From the NCBI GenBank assembly GCA_026770585.1, contig MU647590.1, forward strand, positions 59,499-69,829: 10,331 bases of DNA. The letters run 5' to 3'. The notes below the pieces were generated by a model, which made no database searches, was not told the origin of the DNA, and saw only the letters and a program-made list of their open reading frames with translations. Source of the stretch: Baffinella frigidus. Taxonomy: Eukaryota; Cryptophyceae; Cryptomonadales; Baffinellaceae. Within the stretch, counting starts at the first letter, position 1; the number at the start of each line of letters is the position of its first letter. The position numbers and the translations under genes were made by a program. Of this stretch, positions 1-5,567 are shown piece by piece.

Positions 1-98
1 CCCAACTCCTAACGCCTAACGCCTGACGCCTGACGCCTAACCCCTCACCCCCAACTCCTAACCCCTAACCCCCAACTCTAACCCTAACCCCAACCTCA
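1..98. repeat. Degenerate telomeric repeat, C-rich strand
   Basis: Short units related to CCCCTAA and CCCTAA, with variants such as CGCCTAA, CGCCTGA and CCCCAACT, run almost without break from the first base. The C-rich strand reads 5' to 3' at the left edge, the orientation expected at a left chromosome end. The units are heavily mutated, so this is old or subtelomeric repeat rather than freshly synthesised telomere. The dominant unit is a heptamer (TTAGGGG/TTTAGGG on the other strand), not the hexamer TTAGGG. Confidence 0.8.
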
Positions 99-261
99 TC
101 CTGGAACACTACTGAATTCAATGAATTCAATGAAAATGGGCGACAAAATTAACTGCATACTTGTTTTAGTATTGCCAGAAGGATACTATTACTGGTAGGA
201 GCCTTGTGTGTAGTAAATTTCGTTACCATTCTCATTCGATTAATTGATGTTTCCGGATTAA
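99..261. other. AT-rich island inside the telomeric repeat
   Basis: About 160 bp of non-repetitive AT-rich DNA separate two blocks of telomeric repeat. It contains a 9-bp direct duplication, TGAATTCAA at 113-121 and again at 122-130. No ORF, inverted termini or RNA gene is visible. It could be the remnant of an insertion into the telomeric array, or sequence captured during telomere repair. Confidence 0.5.
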
Positions 262-478
262 ACTCCTAACCCCTAACCCCTAACCCTGAACCCCTAACCG
301 ATAACCCCTAACCCTGAACCCCTAACCCCTAACCCCTAACCCCTGAACCCTAAACCTTAAACCCCCAAACCCAAACCCCCAAACCCTAAACCCTAAACCT
401 CAAACCCTCAACACCAAACCCAAGCCCTAAACCCTAAACCCTAACCCCCACCCCCAAACCCCAACCCCCAACCCCAAC
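262..478. repeat. Second telomeric-type repeat block, C-rich strand
   Basis: CCCCTAA units dominate the left half, with CCCTGAA variants. From about 345 the pattern shifts to CCCTAAA, CCCCAAA and CCCCAAC. The orientation matches block 1-98, so the AT-rich island appears to have split one array. The gradient of variants suggests local homogenisation of different unit types. Confidence 0.8.
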
Positions 479-937
479 AACCCACCGCAGGCCCGCAGCA
501 GCCGCACGACGCGAACAAGCCGCGCTCCCGCGCCGGCCTCCCCCCCTCCGGCTCAAACCATGCCTCCCCCACGCTGCGCGCCTTCCCCGCCCCCCCCTCC
601 TCCTCCTCCTCCTCCACCGCCGCCGCCGCCGCCGCCGCCGCCGCAGGCTTCGGCTCCCCTAAAGCGTCGAGCCTGGCGCACCCGCCCCTCTCCCCGCTCC
701 CGCTGGGACCCCCCGCGATGCGTTCCCCCGGGGGGGGGGCGCTTGCGGGGGCGGCGCCGGGGGGGGAGGGCGCGGGCGCGGCGGGCGCGGGAGGGGTGCT
801 GGGGCAGGGGCCGCGTTCGCTTACGAAGCTGTTCGAGGTCGCGTCGCAGGAGCACCGCCGGGAGGGGGGGCATCCGTAACCTGTGTGCGTGCTCATAACC
901 TTGCGTTTAAGACGCCGTGAGCTGCGTGAGGACGGCG
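479..937. other. GC-rich low-complexity subtelomeric DNA, no credible gene
   Basis: Very high GC with long C and G homopolymers, including runs of G around 731-740 and 759-766, and a CCT/CCG triplet tract. Open frames exist on both strands, but they are proline, alanine or glycine homopolymer translations open in several frames at once, as expected from composition alone. No splice-site, promoter or domain evidence supports a gene. It may be a degraded host GC-rich exon or plain subtelomeric filler. The G-rich strand could form G-quadruplexes. Confidence 0.6.
597..643. repeat. CCT / CCG triplet microsatellite
   Basis: A (CCT)n tract runs directly into a (CCG)n tract of about nine units, ending before CAGGCTTCGG. 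This compound microsatellite accounts for the polyproline and polyglycine ORFs overlapping it on both strands. Confidence 0.9.
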
Positions 938-1044
938 GCTGACAGGGTGCTGACAGGCAGCCTGTCAGCAGGCTGTCAGCAGGCTGTCAGCCGCTTGTCA
1001 GCCGCCTGTCAGCCACAGGCTGCTGACCGGCCTCGAGTGTCAGC
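938..1044. repeat. Phased TGTCAGC heptamer array (2 inverted, 6 direct copies)
   Basis: GCTGACA occurs at 938-944 and 949-955. Its reverse complement TGTCAGC occurs at 963-969, 974-980, 985-991, 996-1002 and 1007-1013, and once more at 1038-1044. Successive copies in the first two groups start exactly 11 bp apart, close to one helical turn, so equivalent bases would lie on nearly the same DNA face. Spacers are variants of AGGC/CGC. The inverted and direct groups can pair into a hairpin. Possible readings are a minisatellite, an iteron-like protein-binding array or a foldback structure; nothing flanking decides which. Confidence 0.85.
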
Positions 1045-1081
1045 GCGGAGGGGCGCGTCGAGATGATTGATTTGGGTAGCT

Positions 1082-1097
1082 GGCCTCTCAAGAGGCC
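1082..1097. repeat. Short perfect hairpin
   Basis: GGCCTCT and AGAGGCC form a 7-bp perfect inverted repeat around a 2-nt centre, shortly before the first foldback element. No U-tract follows and no gene ends here, so there is no reason to call it a terminator. Confidence 0.5.
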
Positions 1098-1137
1098 GCC
1101 TCAAGCTGGGCCCTGCTTCAGGCTCGAGAGTAGATGC

Positions 1138-1258
1138 TACAGGGGTACCTCGCTCATAAGAAACCGCCCCCCCCCCAGGACCACCGTAGGGCCATAGGCA
1201 TGGTCCTACTGTAGGGTCCTAGGGGGGGTCGATTTCTTACGAGCGAGGTACCCCTGTA
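1138..1258. mobile_element. MITE-like foldback element, family A copy 1
   Basis: A 121-bp element bounded by TACAGGGGTACCTCGC and its reverse complement. The arms match for about 28 bp with one mismatch (CTCATAAG against CTCGTAAG), then continue through C-run/G-run stretches. The core carries CCGTAGGGCC and CTACTGTAGGGTCCTA motifs. The flanking dinucleotide GC occurs on both sides. It could be a 2-bp target duplication or, being self-complementary, part of the inverted repeat. There is no coding capacity, so it would be non-autonomous. Confidence 0.85.
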
Positions 1259-1303
1259 GCACGTTTTGCGGCTGCATGTCGTGTTTTTATTACGATACAA
1301 TCC

Positions 1304-1317
1304 GGGGGGGGGGGGGG
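1304..1317. repeat. G14 homopolymer
   Basis: Fourteen consecutive G residues, followed shortly by a C5 run. It is a likely site of replication slippage or sequencing error, so the exact length should not be trusted. Confidence 0.8.
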
Positions 1318-1331
1318 TTACCCCCAAACCC

Positions 1332-1346
1332 TGGCCAGTTAAGGGA
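1332..1346. repeat. Solo end of family B element abutting copy A2
   Basis: TGGCCAGTTAAGGGA matches the right end of the complete family B element (1536-1550) at 13 of 15 positions and stops exactly where family A copy 2 begins. No matching left end is visible upstream, so this is a truncated or recombined B end. Confidence 0.5.
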
Positions 1347-1569
1347 TACAGGGGTACCTCGCGCATAAGAGACCGCGCCCCCCTAGGACCCTACAGTAGA
1401 CCTGTATGCCTGGGGCCCTATGGTGGTCCCGGAGGGGGGGGTCTTTCTTATCCCTTAAGTGACCAGTAGGCTCCTACGCCCTACCGTAGGGCCCTAGGAC
1501 CTGCCTAGGGCGAGTTAGGGCGAATAATCACCCTATGGTCACTTAAGGGATAAGCGAGGTACCCCTGTA
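1347..1569. mobile_element. MITE-like foldback element, family A copy 2 (interrupted)
   Basis: It starts with TACAGGGGTACCTCGC and ends with the matching inverted terminus. The 223-bp length is explained by a 100-bp family B element (1451-1550) inside the right arm. Removing it leaves 123 bp, close to copies 1 (121) and 3 (122), and restores the arm TTTCTTATAAGCGAGG. The core is in the opposite orientation to copies 1 and 3: its CCCTAGGACCCTACAGTAG lies at the left, where the others have the reverse complement at the right. No target duplication is evident (GA left, CT right). Confidence 0.85.
1451..1550. mobile_element. MITE-like element, family B, nested in A2
   Basis: A 100-bp element with perfect 15-bp terminal inverted repeats, TCCCTTAAGTGACCA and its complement, lying inside the right arm of family A copy 2. 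With the flanking TTA/TAA the symmetry extends to 18 bp. The core includes CCGTAGGGCCCTAGGACC, resembling the family A core, so the two families look related. No target duplication is visible: the joined flanks already equal the length of an uninterrupted A arm. Confidence 0.8.
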
Positions 1570-1852
1570 CTGCCAAGGTGGTGCCGCTGCCGCTGCTGGG
1601 GAGCCTGAATAAAGTCGATGCACGTTTTTAAAGTTGGGGCACGTTTTCAAGAGTCGTCCCGTGGGTTTCTACCAACCTACCAAACCTCTCCTTCGTCGTT
1701 TACTTCATCCGCGCCAATCTTCGGGGAGCATCCCTCGGAGACAGACTGAGCGGGGTATAAAATGGACCGATCACAGTCTGGTAATGGCACGGGTTAGGCA
1801 ATAACGGCGAACCCTCTTTAATAAATTCAGTATTCAGTAAACGTGGCCAATT
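1570..1852. other. Non-coding stretch with an orphan TATA box
   Basis: No ORF of note. GGGGTATAAAATGG at 1752-1765 is a textbook TATA box, but the ATG beside it opens a frame of only about 11 codons. AATAAA occurs at 1608-1613 and 1820-1825, which could be polyadenylation signals or chance. The region may hold a broken promoter or a short non-coding transcription unit. Confidence 0.45.
1756..1762 (+). promoter_or_regulatory. Orphan TATA box
   Basis: TATAAAA preceded by GGGG and followed by TGG, a canonical strong TATA context. No gene follows within the expected distance. The next downstream feature is the G-rich telomeric array from about 1853. A telomeric or subtelomeric transcript is possible, but this is only inference. 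Confidence 0.4.
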
Positions 1853-2038
1853 AGGATTTAGGGTTCAGGGTACAGGGTTCAGTTCAGGGTTCAGGGTTCA
1901 GGGTTCAGGGCTTAGAGTTTCAGGGCTTAGGGCTTAGGGCGTAGGGCTTAGGGCTTGGGGTTTAGGGTTCAGGGTTTAGGGCTTAGGGCTCAGGGCTTAG
2001 GGTGTAGGGGTTGGAGTTAAGGTTTTAGGGTTTAGGTT
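1853..2038. repeat. Interstitial telomeric array, G-rich strand
   Basis: Heptamer variants TTCAGGG, CTTAGGG and TTTAGGG repeat across about 185 bp. The strand is opposite to the blocks at the left edge: the G-rich strand reads 5' to 3', as it would at a right-hand chromosome end. Blocks of like variants cluster (TTCAGGG first, then CTTAGGG), suggesting local homogenisation. Confidence 0.85.
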
Positions 2039-2051
2039 TGGCAGTCGTGTT

Positions 2052-2073
2052 ACCCCATCCGACGCCATGGGGT
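2052..2073. repeat. Hairpin at the junction of opposed telomeric arrays
   Basis: ACCCCAT (2052-2058) and ATGGGGT (2067-2073) form a perfect 7-bp inverted repeat with an 8-nt loop. It sits in the ~44-bp non-telomeric spacer between the G-rich array on its left and the C-rich array on its right, almost at the symmetry centre. Confidence 0.65.
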
Positions 2074-2082
2074 TATCTGGCA

Positions 2083-2200
2083 AACCCTAGATCCCATACC
2101 CTAAACCCCAAACCCTAAACCCCAAACCCTAAACCCCATACCCTAAACCCCATACCCTAAACCCCATACCTTAAACCCCAAACCCTAAATCCTTAACCTG
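2083..2200. repeat. Interstitial telomeric array, C-rich strand
   Basis: Alternating heptamers CCCTAAA and CCCCAAA or CCCCATA form a 14-bp higher-order unit repeated about eight times. The orientation is opposite to the array ending at 2038, giving a head-to-head arrangement with only a short spacer between them. Confidence 0.85.
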
Positions 2201-2307
2201 GACATGCACCGCAATAGAATCTCAAGGCAGGGCTAGTCTACGAGCGTCACCCAAGGGACGGTGCGTATTCTCGTTCGCGAGTTATCCATGTAAGCTTGCA
2301 GGGCTGC

Positions 2308-2429
2308 TACTGGGGTACCTCGCTTATAAGAAACCGCCCCCTTCCCTAGGACCGCCATAGGGCCCTAGGCCTAGCCCTACTGTAGGGTCCTACGGGGTGG
2401 CGCGTTCGTATGAGCGAGGCGCCCCTGTA
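2308..2429. mobile_element. MITE-like foldback element, family A copy 3
   Basis: A 122-bp element with left end TACTGGGGTACCTCGC and right end GCGCCCCTGTA, more diverged than copy 1. Arms and core (CCATAGGGCC, CTACTGTAGGGTCCTA) align with copy 1 in the same orientation. As in copy 1, GC flanks both ends. Confidence 0.85.
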
Positions 2430-2561
2430 GCTCTGTCTCAGTCGATAGGGTCTAACCAATTTGGTGAGATCCTTTAGGTCCTTTAGGTTTTAATTTCTCC
2501 CAACATAGCCCAACGACACGCCGTTCCGTAGAAGGGATCTGCAGGGCTCTTTTTCGCCCCA

Positions 2562-2601
2562 AAGTTGACGGGTTGGTACCACAAACCCCGCACGTCAACT
2601 T
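2562..2601. repeat. 40-bp imperfect palindrome
   Basis: AAGTTGACG at 2562-2570 is perfectly inverted as CGTCAACTT at 2593-2601. An inner GGGTT/AACCC pair extends the foldback. No homology to family A or B ends is seen. It could be a different short inverted-repeat element or a cis-acting foldback. Confidence 0.6.
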
Positions 2602-2671
2602 AAGCATGTTCAGCGAACCCGAGTGAGGCAGAGCAAGGGGGGTTACAGGCCTGTGGACCCGGCCTCATTCA

Positions 2672-2746
2672 AGTCCTCGGTCCTAAACCCTGAACCCCAA
2701 ACCCAGGAAAAACTCGTGGTCTAAACCCCTAAGCTCTAAACCCGAA
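2672..2746. repeat. Decayed telomeric repeat remnant, C-rich strand
   Basis: Several CCTAAACC, CCTGAACC and CTAAACCC units are separated by unrelated bases (AGGAAAAACTCGTGGT). It is the innermost telomere-like patch in the window and is in the same orientation as the left-end blocks. Confidence 0.6.
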
Positions 2747-2889
2747 TCTCGAGCGCACGGTGTGGAGAGCCATGGTCGACGCTGGTTGAAATGCGTTGGA
2801 CCGACTTTCATTCATGCACACCTCTCTATTCACATCCCGCCCCCACACAGGCGTTGCGCACTATCAATACCCGCTACGGTTGTTTCGCA

Positions 2890-3354
2890 CTACGCGCTAC
2901 TGCCGAAGACCCCCCACACCGTCGGCTCGAAGCTGCTGGCGCGCGAGAAAGTGTCGTCGTCGGACATGTCGGAATCGGCGGCAGGATCGTAGTCGAGCGA
3001 AGACATCAGCTTGAGCGTGGTTGCTCCCACAAGGCTGCTCCGGTCGGGGTGGCAGCGCGCCAGGCGCCCGCCGCCGTGGAGCGACTGGGTGCTCCAGTCG
3101 GAGTGGCAGCGCGCGAGGACCTCGTCGTGAATCGAGTTAGGGAAGTACGAAGCCACTCTCGTCATTTGGGTGCTGGCGCGCAAGAAAGTGTAGTCGTGTT
3201 CCACGTCGGAATTGGTGCAGCTAGCGGCAGGCTCGGAGTCGAGCGAAGACGTCAGCTTTGGCGTGCTGGCTCCCACGCGGCTGCTCCGCTCGGAGTGGCG
3301 GCGCGCGAGGAGCTCGTCGTGGGTCGAGTAAAGGAACGAAGCGACGGTCGTCAT
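2890..3354 (-). CDS. Possible small gene built from a tandem duplication, unknown function
   Basis: I do not recognise this 154-aa protein. The longest frame opens with GTG at 3426; the first ATG (3354) is exactly where the internal repeat begins and has A at -3. Residues 1-62 and 64-142 are two copies of one module with mostly conservative changes: TVASF against TVASY, HDELLAR against HDEVLAR, SSLDSEPAA against SSLDYDPAA, and a shared TF(L/S)RAS ending. The second copy has an extra 18-residue insertion that repeats the LARCHSDWS segment. It is rich in Ser, Asp and Arg, with no signal peptide or membrane segment. The opposite strand is also open here (ATG at 2791, stop at 3381), so the coding strand is uncertain. 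All duplication steps are multiples of three, which supports coding on one strand or the other. No clear TATA box was found. Confidence 0.35.
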   Translation of the reverse strand: MTTVASFLYSTHDELLARRHSERSSRVGASTPKLTSSLDSEPAASCTNSDVEHDYTFLRASTQMTRVASYFPNSIHDEVLARCHSDWSTQSLHGGGRLARCHPDRSSLVGATTLKLMSSLDYDPAADSDMSDDDTFSRASSFEPTVWGVFGSSA

Positions 3355-3361
3355 CTTGGAC
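2934..3361. repeat. Direct tandem duplication, ~237 bp and ~191 bp
   Basis: Copy one starts TGCTGGCGCGCGAGAAAGTG at 2934 and copy two starts with a near-identical sequence at 3171, immediately adjoining. Copy one is longer because of a 54-bp internal duplication: GCTCCGGTCGGGGTGG at 3037 recurs as GCTCCAGTCGGAGTGG at 3091. Copies differ by scattered substitutions, so the duplication is not recent. The offsets (237 and 54) preserve reading frame. Confidence 0.85.
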
Positions 3362-3545
3362 TGGTTGGGACGGATGGGTAGGAGGAGCGCTGGTCGGGGA
3401 GAGAGCTGGAGAGCGAGGCGGGGCACGGGTTGCAGGAGCGTGGGAGCAGTGGCAGTGGCTGGATTGAAATTTCTCGAGATCCCGGAGCAGAGGTTTATCT
3501 GCTTGCCAGAACGTACATTTTGCGATGAGGTTTAACTGAGGCGAC

Positions 3546-3724
3546 TTTACTACAGCCAAAAGGTCACGAGGTAAAAACAACGCAGTCACGTAAACGGTCA
3601 TTGAGGCAGTAAAACAGTTATAAGGATAGTTGGGACGTAAGACGTCATCGAAAATTTACTTTTATCGGGAGTTACGACCCAAGGCGTGATTCCCGGCAAC
3701 TTTACTCGTAGATGGTGCAGTAAA
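3546..3724. promoter_or_regulatory. Cluster of five TTTACT / AGTAAA motifs
   Basis: TTTACT occurs at 3546-3551, 3655-3660 and 3701-3706. Its complement AGTAAA occurs at 3608-3613 and 3719-3724. Two copies share ACTTTACT and two share GCAGTAAA. A given hexamer in either orientation is expected well under once in 180 bp of random DNA. The position upstream of the first gene of the block makes a regulatory role possible but unproven. Confidence 0.35.
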
Positions 3725-3864
3725 TTGAAAATTAGATTCAAGACCACACTGTGCGAGGTCTGTTACGTCTCGTTGACATGCGACGCACCCTCGTAAAAAC
3801 GATCATTCGGTCACGCGGGCAAGCGACGTGCTGATTTCTCTCCTTCCAGAACGCTCCCCGCCCC

Positions 3865-3871
3865 TTTTAAG
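3865..3871 (+). promoter_or_regulatory. Weak TATA-like element before the 157-aa gene
   Basis: TTTTAAG after a C-rich run (CCGCCCC), about 66 nt upstream of the ATG at 3937. It is less convincing than the TATA elements of the other genes but lies at a similar distance. Confidence 0.3.
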
Positions 3872-3936
3872 TCGTGAATTATTGGAAGGTTGCGTAGACG
3901 AGAACACACTGAAACCGAAAGAAGCCGCGGCTTGTT

Positions 3937-4410
3937 ATGCGTTGTATTGATTACATCAAGGGTTTGAAAATGGCAACACAAGCTGGGGCAGATGAATTGC
4001 GTGAAGCTTCACAAGGTCCTCCTTCCGTAGTATATGCTGGGGCATCTGATACATTGGAAACATGGTATGAGGTGTATAAATCTCGTCAGAAAGATTTCGA
4101 ACTTTCACAGAAACAATTTGCTGAATTTTATCGACTTTCTGAAAACCTTTCCAGATACATACGCAGGAGTTCGAGATTTGCACAGATGGAAGATATAACG
4201 AGTCTTGAAGGTTTGGAAAAACTCATTCGAACGCTTCGCGGCATTTCGACTGTTCGTAGAATCAGAGACCCGAGACCGGTGGAATTGATGATAGAGTACA
4301 TAGAGCGTATCAAGGACGAGGAAGATGCACGACTCTTTGAAACATATTGCAACATTATCGTGTCTTCGGTCATGTCGACTTTGTATCCTGAGAGTCAAGT
4401 GAGCTCATAA
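3937..4410 (+). CDS. Hypothetical helical protein, 157 aa
   Basis: I do not recognise a family. The product is small, charged and predominantly helical by eye. A Gly/Ser/Pro-containing N-terminal stretch (to about residue 38) precedes long amphipathic segments: TWYEVYKSRQKDFELSQKQF at about 42-61, LEGLEKLIRTLRGI at about 90-103, and VELMIEYIERIKDEEDARLF around 115-134. There is no signal peptide or membrane helix. Cysteines are few (residues 3 and 138). The first ATG is used here; Met12 (3970) has a stronger Kozak context (A at -3, G at +4) and would give 146 aa. The coding sequence is visibly AT-richer than the ankyrin gene downstream, from which it is separated by 224 bp holding a 36-bp repeat array. 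A structural or scaffold protein of a virus is possible, but nothing shows it. Confidence 0.75.
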   Translation: MRCIDYIKGLKMATQAGADELREASQGPPSVVYAGASDTLETWYEVYKSRQKDFELSQKQFAEFYRLSENLSRYIRRSSRFAQMEDITSLEGLEKLIRTLRGISTVRRIRDPRPVELMIEYIERIKDEEDARLFETYCNIIVSSVMSTLYPESQVSS

Positions 4411-4440
4411 CATGTACACTCGTAAATATTGAGTTTATTC

Positions 4441-4546
4441 CTCAACTCTAATGTCTAAAACGAATTGTATGATTAACTCAACTCTAATGTCTAAAACGAA
4501 TTGTATGATTAACTCAACTCTAATGTCTAAAACGAATTGTATGATT
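4441..4546. repeat. Three tandem 36-bp repeats
   Basis: Units start at 4441, 4477 and 4513 and begin CTCAACTCTAATGTCTAAAA; the third is cut to 34 bp. The copies are essentially identical, implying recent expansion or active homogenisation. The array fills the spacer between the 157-aa gene's stop and the ankyrin gene's promoter, so changes in copy number would alter this spacer but no protein. Confidence 0.95.
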
Positions 4547-4561
4547 TATATCTAAAAATGA

Positions 4562-4570
4562 TTTTATATT
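4562..4570 (+). promoter_or_regulatory. TATA-like element of the ankyrin gene
   Basis: TTTTATATT in an AT-rich patch right after the 36-bp repeats, about 66 nt upstream of the ATG at 4635. A second candidate, TTTATATC, lies about 16 bp earlier. An ATG at 4558 is in a different frame and precedes the TATA element. Confidence 0.45.
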
Positions 4571-4634
4571 ACCGACTCGAAAATCAGCTTTTGTTCGCCA
4601 AGGAGAATCAAGCAACACCGAGGCCCGGTCGAGC

Positions 4635-5567
4635 ATGCCTGCGCTCATACCGATCTGGAGCGATGGCTTCACCGCCACAAGCAAATGGGCCAAACGGACC
4701 GGAATTGCTTCGAACAACAACTTCATGCGGGAGTTTGAGCTGTTCCAGCGCTGGTGGGGCACGCAGAAAAGGCCGGATCCTGCAAACTACGTCAAGGGAA
4801 CGCGGAAGAACCCAGTACCAGCCACGCAAGAACAGGAGTTCAATGAACTTCTCATCCATGCGCTGTCGACATCCTGCGAGAAGGCCCGTCTCCTCCTGTC
4901 CGCGGGCGCATCACCGAACTCTGTAGGGCTTCACACGCAGAAGCACGCCCTCCAGTGGGTGGCAGAGAGACGCAGCCCCGAACTCATGAAGGAGTTCCTC
5001 GAAATGGGCGCCGATATGCACGTCGCTGCGAAGACGATGTCCAATTCCATGATGAACAAGAACGCGTCGTTCGAGATGGTCAAGGTGCTAGTTGAAGCAG
5101 GAGTCGAGGTGGACGGACCCAGGGACTACCAAGGCCGCAACGCGCTGGGATTCGCTGCGTATATGGGGAGGTCGGATATCGTCCAATACCTCGTCGCCAA
5201 CGGCGCCAACATCAACCTGCAATGTAACACGCGCAGAGCAGCGGTGCACCACGTGACATGCGCACACCCAGAGTGCGCCGCCGCAGGCACCGTAGAAGTC
5301 CCACTCGGATCGATAGAGCCCAGACGGTTCATCACGTGCAACACGGACATCATGGAGACACTGGTCAGCCTCGGTGCTGACCTGACACTGTCCTGTACGC
5401 GCGACAGGGCATGCGTGAACGGCATGCGGATCCACGCGGAACATATCGAGAGGGTGCGCCGGCTTGCATTCACAATGGCGTTACACGATCGCCTTGGGGC
5501 TGGATCGGTGGTGCATGGCATGGATCTGGAGTTAGTCCGGATGATATTGGAAGAGGCGGGTCGTTAG
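4635..5567 (+). CDS. Ankyrin-repeat protein, 310 aa
   Basis: Ankyrin repeats are protein-protein interaction modules; the partner cannot be told from sequence. The clearest repeat is at 167-196 (GRNALGFAAYMGRSDIVQYL, then VANGANINL). Weaker repeats are at about 69-95 (ARLLLSAGASPN), 103-130 (LMKEFLEMGADMHV), 133-160 (MVKVLVEAGVEVD) and 237-252 (IMETLVSLGADLTL). Between the last two repeats lies a ~35-residue insertion rich in Cys and His (H205, H206, C209, H211, C214, C235) that could bind metal. The N-terminal ~65 residues (two Trp-rich patches, WSDGFTATSKWAK and FELFQRWW) are outside the repeats and not recognised. No F-box or SOCS-like tail is evident at the C-terminus. The start ATG has A at -3. 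The gene is convergent with the RING-like gene, 290 bp away. Ankyrin genes are common in large DNA viruses and in many eukaryotes and intracellular bacteria. Confidence 0.9.
   Translation: MPALIPIWSDGFTATSKWAKRTGIASNNNFMREFELFQRWWGTQKRPDPANYVKGTRKNPVPATQEQEFNELLIHALSTSCEKARLLLSAGASPNSVGLHTQKHALQWVAERRSPELMKEFLEMGADMHVAAKTMSNSMMNKNASFEMVKVLVEAGVEVDGPRDYQGRNALGFAAYMGRSDIVQYLVANGANINLQCNTRRAAVHHVTCAHPECAAAGTVEVPLGSIEPRRFITCNTDIMETLVSLGADLTLSCTRDRACVNGMRIHAEHIERVRRLAFTMALHDRLGAGSVVHGMDLELVRMILEEAGR

Larger units (their letters stand above)
2430..2789. other. Non-coding subtelomeric stretch
   Basis: No convincing ORF. It holds a 40-bp imperfect palindrome (2562-2601), a doubled CCTTTAGGT near 2471-2488 and a scattered remnant of C-rich telomeric heptamers (2672-2746). 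It separates the mobile-element cluster from the possible small gene that follows. Confidence 0.5.
3362..3936. other. Upstream spacer of the gene block
   Basis: No gene can be supported. Composition drops from GC-rich (to about 3470) to AT-richer, marking the transition from subtelomeric DNA to the compact gene block. It contains the TTTACT/AGTAAA cluster and a weak TATA-like TTTTAAG at 3865-3871, about 66 nt before the ATG at 3937. A frame covering 3221-3601 on the minus strand is open but overlaps the duplication and has no supporting feature. Confidence 0.5.

Noticed and set aside
441-898. Overlapping Pro-, Ala- and Gly-rich open frames on both strands
   Set aside because: All are translations of the CCT/CCG microsatellite and homopolymers, open in several frames at once, with no domain or promoter.
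1154-1469. Short open frames across the foldback elements
   Set aside because: They cross the inverted-repeat element boundaries and the G14 run and encode parts of the arms in both orientations; they reflect element sequence, not genes.
1608-1825. AATAAA motifs near an orphan TATA box as a complete small gene
   Set aside because: The frame starting just after the TATA box is only about 11 codons, and no RNA gene structure is visible.
2791-3381. Plus-strand 196-codon frame over the duplication
   Set aside because: Possible, but the minus frame fits better because its repeat begins at the ATG and its changes look conservative. I kept only the minus frame, at low confidence.
4441-4546. Could the 36-bp repeats be a CRISPR array?
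   Set aside because: The units are directly contiguous with no spacers, and the context is eukaryotic or viral.
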